NCBI GenBank assembly: GCA_005878635.1
Contig: VBLS01000016.1
Location: 1 to 7,331 of the forward strand
Direction: 5' to 3'
Length of the DNA: 7,331 nt
From: Methanobacteriota archaeon
GTDB taxonomy: Archaea > Thermoplasmatota > Thermoplasmata > RBG-16-68-12
The translations under genes were made by a program, and so were the position numbers. Below are positions 6,342-7,331 of this stretch, piece after piece. Below the pieces are notes generated by a model that was given only the letters and a program-made list of their open reading frames with translations, did no database searches and was not told the origin of the DNA. The stretch's first letter is position 1, and each line of letters begins with the position of its first letter.

Positions 6342-7331
6342 GCGGCTGACCGACGAGCGGCTCCATCGGGACCGCCTCGTACGACTCGCGGGCCTCGAAG
6401 TACAGGTACGGCGTCGCGGCCGCCTGTCCGATGACGTAGGCGTAGGCGAGCCCGTCGATCCCGAGGTCCGGGTTTTGCAGGAGGAACCACCCGAGGCCGA
6501 GGGTGATGGCGGTGGCGATCGTCGCCGCGATGATGAGCGGGAGGGAGCGCTTCCGCACCCGGACCCGAGTCCCCAGGATCCCGTTGAGGAAGGCGGGGAT
6601 CGACGCGACGGTGAGGATGCGGAGCGGGGTCACGGCTTCGTCGGCGTAGGTCGGGTCGCCGAACAACCGGAGCATCCAGTCCGAGAAGAGCCACATGCCC
6701 GCGATCGCCGGGATGAGTAGCAGGAGGCTGAGCAGGATCGCCTGCCGTTCCCCGCGGCGACGGTCCGTGTTCGTCTGGGACGCCTCGGCGTAGAAGGACG
6801 TGAAGGCCGCGCCGGGGATGATGTAGAGGAGGCTCGCGACGATCAGGGCGACGTAGAAGTACGCCGCGTTCTTCGGTCCGTCGTAGGGACCGAGGACGCC
6901 GTAGATGAGGGGCGTCGGCAGGAGCGCTCCGGCCGACCCGATCGCGATGGCGACGTAGTTGCCGAGGGAGAACCGCAGGATCGGCCGGGTGGCCCGGAAC
7001 TGGAAATCAGGCTTGGGCCGATAGCCCGACAGGGTCCGCGGGAGGAGGACGAAGCCGAGGACCGCGACGCTCACGCCGAACGACAGCGCGAGGGAGAGGA
7101 AGATGCCCGCGCGCGCCTGGAGGAGGGGGATCGTGACGACGAGGAGGGCGACCGGGATCTTCAGGACCGCGAAGATCGTCAGCCTCCATGTTTGGAGGTC
7201 GGCCCGGCGAACCGCAATCGTGACGCTGTCGAGGACCGGCGCAAGCCCGAGGGCGACGGTGCAGACGACGATCGTGAGGACGTACAGCCGATCGTTGAGG
7301 ACGAAGGCGAGGTCCGGGAGGATGACGGGGA
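6334..7331 (-). CDS. MOP-superfamily oligosaccharide flippase (Wzx/polysaccharide biosynthesis type), N-terminus cut by window edge
   Basis: The last 331 residues of a polytopic membrane protein run in from the right edge; the true start lies outside the window. An apparent start at 7072-7074 is an internal GTG valine codon, because the frame stays open and hydrophobic for another 85 codons. The pattern of repeated hydrophobic helices is that of the MOP/Wzx flippases: a short basic linker, then ILRFSLGNYVAIA, then VLGPYDGPKNAAYFYVALIVASLLYIIPGAAF, as two separate visible stretches of one helix pair region. Family members are about 420-500 residues, so perhaps 100-150 are missing. The expected role is moving lipid-linked glycans across the membrane for surface polysaccharide or protein N-glycosylation. 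The CPBP protease follows after 3 bases. No glycosyltransferase is visible; any would lie beyond the right edge. Confidence 0.85.
   Translation of the reverse strand, partial: PVILPDLAFVLNDRLYVLTIVVCTVALGLAPVLDSVTIAVRRADLQTWRLTIFAVLKIPVALLVVTIPLLQARAGIFLSLALSFGVSVAVLGFVLLPRTLSGYRPKPDFQFRATRPILRFSLGNYVAIAIGSAGALLPTPLIYGVLGPYDGPKNAAYFYVALIVASLLYIIPGAAFTSFYAEASQTNTDRRRGERQAILLSLLLLIPAIAGMWLFSDWMLRLFGDPTYADEAVTPLRILTVASIPAFLNGILGTRVRVRKRSLPLIIAATIATAITLGLGWFLLQNPDLGIDGLAYAYVIGQAAATPYLYFEARESYEAVPMEPLVGQPLE

Noticed and set aside
5195..6694. A 499-residue open frame on the minus strand overlapping both the CPBP and flippase genes
   Set aside because: Its translation is Arg/Pro/Gly-rich without domains, typical of a GC-rich shadow frame, and it spans two genes with clear family motifs in another frame.

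Overview
This GC-rich window (roughly two thirds G+C by eye, with G or C at most third codon positions) looks archaeal, most likely from an uncultured high-GC euryarchaeal or Thermoplasmatota-type lineage. The archaeal call rests on AT-rich TATA-box-like elements (TTTAAATA, AAATATAT, TAATAT) placed about 25-28 bases before plausible transcript starts. Two of these suggest leaderless or nearly leaderless mRNAs. The lineage is a guess, because there is no rRNA or other marker gene here.

Layout: (1) Positions 1-2280, minus strand, carry most of a secreted Vpr/C5a-peptidase-type subtilisin (S8). Its C-terminus runs off the left edge. (2) Positions 2281-2531 are a divergent promoter region. (3) Positions 2532-3107, plus strand, encode a Nudix hydrolase of the CoA-pyrophosphatase type. 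(4) Positions 3133-4206, minus strand, hold two small genes 9 bases apart: a two-TM protein with a possible CxxC...HH metal site, and a small exported or membrane-anchored Ig-like protein. (5) Positions 4207-4372 are a second divergent promoter region with a TATA-like element for each side. (6) Positions 4373-5434, plus strand, hold a four-TM protein with a coiled-coil-like central loop, then a separately promoted 77-residue two-TM protein. (7) Positions 5473-7331, minus strand, hold a tightly coupled pair: a MOP/Wzx-type flippase, cut by the right edge, and a CPBP (CAAX/Abi-type) intramembrane protease 3 bases downstream.

The theme is the cell envelope: an exported protease, an intramembrane protease, a lipid-linked glycan flippase and four small membrane or secreted proteins of unknown function. 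Only the flippase-CPBP pair and the two small genes at 3133-4206 have operon-like spacing. No RNA genes, CRISPR arrays, insertion sequences or clear mobile elements were seen. Nothing amounts to a convincing new multi-gene system. The best leads are the unrecognised membrane proteins and the flippase-CPBP coupling.
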